This document shows positions 62,587-64,000 of a DNA stretch of 64,000 bases, piece by piece. Origin of the DNA: WHSW01 sp963749365 (GTDB lineage Bacteria; Actinomycetota; Thermoleophilia; Solirubrobacterales; 70-9); assembly GCA_963749365.1 (NCBI GenBank), contig CAVVME010000004.1, positions 372,001 to 436,000 on the forward strand, given 5' to 3'. A program made the position numbers and the translations under genes. The notes below the pieces were generated by a model. The model saw only the letters and a list, made by a program, of their open reading frames with translations. It was not told where the DNA came from and searched no databases. Position 1 is the first letter of the stretch. Every line of letters starts with the position of its first letter.

Positions 62587-63185
62587 TGCGCGTCTTCGCC
62601 TTCAGCGACCTGCACCGCGACCTCGACCAGGCCGCGAGCCTGGTCTCCGAGAGTGCCGACGCCGAGCTCGTGATCGGGGCCGGGGACTTCGCCTCGGTGC
62701 ACGAGGGGCTGGGCGAGACAATCGAGGCGCTGGCGGCGATCGAGGCTCCGACGGTGCTCGTGCCCGGCAACAACGAGACCGAGGACGCGCTGCGCCAGGC
62801 CGCCGCGGCGTGGCCGACGGCGACCGTCCTCCACGGCGAGGGCACCGAGATCGGCGGGGTCGAGGTGTTCGGGCTCGGCGCCGGGGTCCCGGTCACGCCC
62901 TGGGACTGGAGCTTCGACCTCGACGAGGCCGAGGCCGAGGCGATGCTCGCCGACCTGCCCGCCGGGGCGATCCTGGTCTCCCACTCTCCCCCGCATGGCC
63001 ACGTCGACCGCTCCGGCGCGGGTGACCATCTCGGCAGCAAGGCCGTCCTTGCCGCGATCCAGGAGCACGGCCCGCGACTGGTCGTCTGCGGGCACATCCA
63101 CGAGAGCTGGCGACAGGAGTCGAGCCTCGGACAGAGCCGGATCGTGAACCTCGGCCCGGCCGGCGCCTGGTTCGAGCTCGACTGA
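62586..63185 (+). CDS. Calcineurin-like metallophosphoesterase
   Basis: A 199-aa phosphoesterase of the YfcE/MJ0936 size class. All metal-binding motifs are present: FSDLHRD, GAGDFA, PGNNET, SHSPPHGHVD and CGHIHES. The start ATG overlaps the LtrA stop (TGATG). It hydrolyses phosphomono- or diesters; the substrate is unknown. It lies convergent with the SGNH hydrolase gene and overlaps its apparent 3' end. Confidence 0.9.
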   Translation: MRVFAFSDLHRDLDQAASLVSESADAELVIGAGDFASVHEGLGETIEALAAIEAPTVLVPGNNETEDALRQAAAAWPTATVLHGEGTEIGGVEVFGLGAGVPVTPWDWSFDLDEAEAEAMLADLPAGAILVSHSPPHGHVDRSGAGDHLGSKAVLAAIQEHGPRLVVCGHIHESWRQESSLGQSRIVNLGPAGAWFELD

Positions 63186-64000
63186 GCTCGTCCCCGTCGG
63201 TCAGCACGTATTCGACCTGCTGGGCGATCGCCCGCGCCCGAGCCCGGTAGCCGGTGGCATTGACGTGCACGCCGTCGCCGGCCAGCCAGCCTCGGTTGCG
63301 GGCGACGAGCCCTGCCCAGTCGACCTCGCGGAAGTTCTTGCTCCGGCGGGCCGCGGCGGCGATCACCCGGTTGTAGCCGGCGTAGCTGACCCGGCCGACC
63401 GGCGGCCGGACGATGTTGGGGACGACCACGCAGCGGGTCTTGCCGGCGATCTGCAGCAGCGACTCGATCGAGTTCGCGAACGAGGCGACCGAGCCCGGGC
63501 CGTCGTTGGTGCCGAGCGCGAACACGATCACCCCGGGGAGGCTGCCCCGGCGACGGAGGATCGAGACCCCCTCGGGGGCGTGGCGGGAGATCGAAACCGA
63601 TTGCTCGAGCTTCCATCCCGACAGAGCGCCGGGCAGATACGGCCGCGTGCCCTCGCCGAGCGAGTCGCCGATCGCGAACACGGTCCGCTCGCGGACCACC
63701 AGCCGGTCGCGGTCGACCGCCCGCCCCCGCTCGAACCAGGCGAGCTGGTAGCGGCCGGCGCCGTCGATGTCGAATCGGGTTCGGGAGCGCTGACCGGGGT
63801 TGTTGGTGCGCCGCTGCTCGCAGCGCTGGCGCTCGCCGCGGGCGCGATGGCAGATCCGGTAGGCAACATCGCGGCGACCGAAGGCGCGGTAGACGGCCAC
63901 CGGGTGGTCGCCCTCGAAGCAGAACCGATCGGCGTGCTTGCCCTGGGCGCCGCAGGACGCATGGGCGCGGTGGGGCTTGGCGCGCTCCGGGTCCAGTGTC
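62893..64000 (-). CDS. SGNH/GDSL-type hydrolase, 5' truncated by the window edge
   Basis: A partial gene; it enters from beyond 64000 on the minus strand. The visible N-terminal part is Cys/Arg-rich (ASCGAQGKHADRFCFEGD). The catalytic block I is FAIGDSLGEGTRPYLPGAL with the GDS nucleophile, then VIVFALGTNDGPGS, and block V WLAGDGVHVNATGYRARA with Asp and His. Homology ends near 63190 at VLTDGDE. The frame then continues ~95 Arg/Gly-rich codons antisense to the phosphoesterase gene before a stop. That tail is probably not real protein, or its stop was lost by an indel. Probably a secreted esterase or acyl hydrolase. Confidence 0.75.
   Translation of the reverse strand, partial: TLDPERAKPHRAHASCGAQGKHADRFCFEGDHPVAVYRAFGRRDVAYRICHRARGERQRCEQRRTNNPGQRSRTRFDIDGAGRYQLAWFERGRAVDRDRLVVRERTVFAIGDSLGEGTRPYLPGALSGWKLEQSVSISRHAPEGVSILRRRGSLPGVIVFALGTNDGPGSVASFANSIESLLQIAGKTRCVVVPNIVRPPVGRVSYAGYNRVIAAAARRSKNFREVDWAGLVARNRGWLAGDGVHVNATGYRARARAIAQQVEYVLTDGDELSRARTRRRPGRGSRSGSVRGSTPVASSRGCARRRPVAGRAPGSRQGRPCCRDGHPRRSGRRGHAGESGRPGSPRRAGRRASPRPRPRRGRSSSPRA

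Noticed and set aside
1..64000. Mobile elements, prophage, CRISPR arrays, tRNA or rRNA genes
   Set aside because: No transposase, integrase, phage structural gene, regularly spaced repeat array or recognisable RNA gene was seen; composition is uniform across the window.

Overview
The window is very GC-rich DNA packed with tightly spaced and overlapping operons. It uses GTG and TTG starts freely and carries many lipoprotein signal peptides of the LAAC-GGDD type. There are no outer-membrane genes, but there are Gram-positive hallmarks: an Rpf-type transglycosylase, a SpoIIM-like protein, and PHO boxes of the actinobacterial GTTCACC type. This points to a high-GC actinobacterium. A deep lineage such as Thermoleophilia/Solirubrobacterales is a guess from gene content, not proven. 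I saw no rRNA, tRNA, CRISPR array, phage gene or insertion sequence, and no gene-free gap above 300 bp.

The left half (1-32,731) is a polyamine/amine uptake and catabolism island. It holds the tail of one PotABCD-type ABC transporter (1-3,281), a complete second on the minus strand (7,413-11,336) and a complete third (25,690-29,774). An orphan substrate-binding lipoprotein (4,212-5,354) closely resembles the third system's binding protein. Around them lie a nitrilase-family amidase, a flavin amine oxidase, two TetR regulators, a Rieske oxygenase, a PucR regulator, a putrescine-type class III aminotransferase, alanine dehydrogenase and three aldehyde dehydrogenases including MmsA. A likely flow is: import, transamination to pyruvate, aldehyde oxidation, and recycling of alanine to pyruvate plus ammonium. 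A fatty-acyl block sits inside the island (13,244-19,766): acyl-CoA dehydrogenase, ADP-forming acyl-CoA synthetase, a heavily frameshifted 3-hydroxyacyl-CoA dehydrogenase and a thioesterase.

The middle (32,733-43,313, minus strand) carries an esterase, DNA polymerase IV, a membrane acyltransferase and a DAO-family oxidase. It then carries a polyphosphate cluster: ppk, an M1 metallopeptidase, two overlapping CHAD-domain genes and ppx. Upstream of ppx is a textbook three-repeat PHO box (43,378-43,404) that also serves a divergent TIM-barrel gene.

The next block (44,376-48,768) contains a lipoprotein, a PepSY-like protein, an OmpR-type two-component system and a secreted-type serine hydrolase. 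Two copies of an 11-bp-spaced ATGAG repeat lie in its promoters. Then comes the phosphate-uptake operon pstS-pstC-pstA-pstB-phoU plus a PhoU-like DUF47 gene, and an orphan PhoP-like response regulator; PHO boxes lie upstream of both pstS and the regulator. The right end (55,270-64,000) is mixed housekeeping: uppP, two enoyl-CoA hydratases, an HD-domain protein, a SpoIIM-like protein, an Rpf-like transglycosylase with a CRP-type palindrome beside it, a lipoate ligase-like gene, LtrA, a metallophosphoesterase and a truncated SGNH hydrolase.

Several otherwise perfect genes carry single-base frameshifts (10,478; 43,800; about 49,100), and one carries six within 400 bp (16,975-17,375). This looks more like sequence or assembly error than gene decay.
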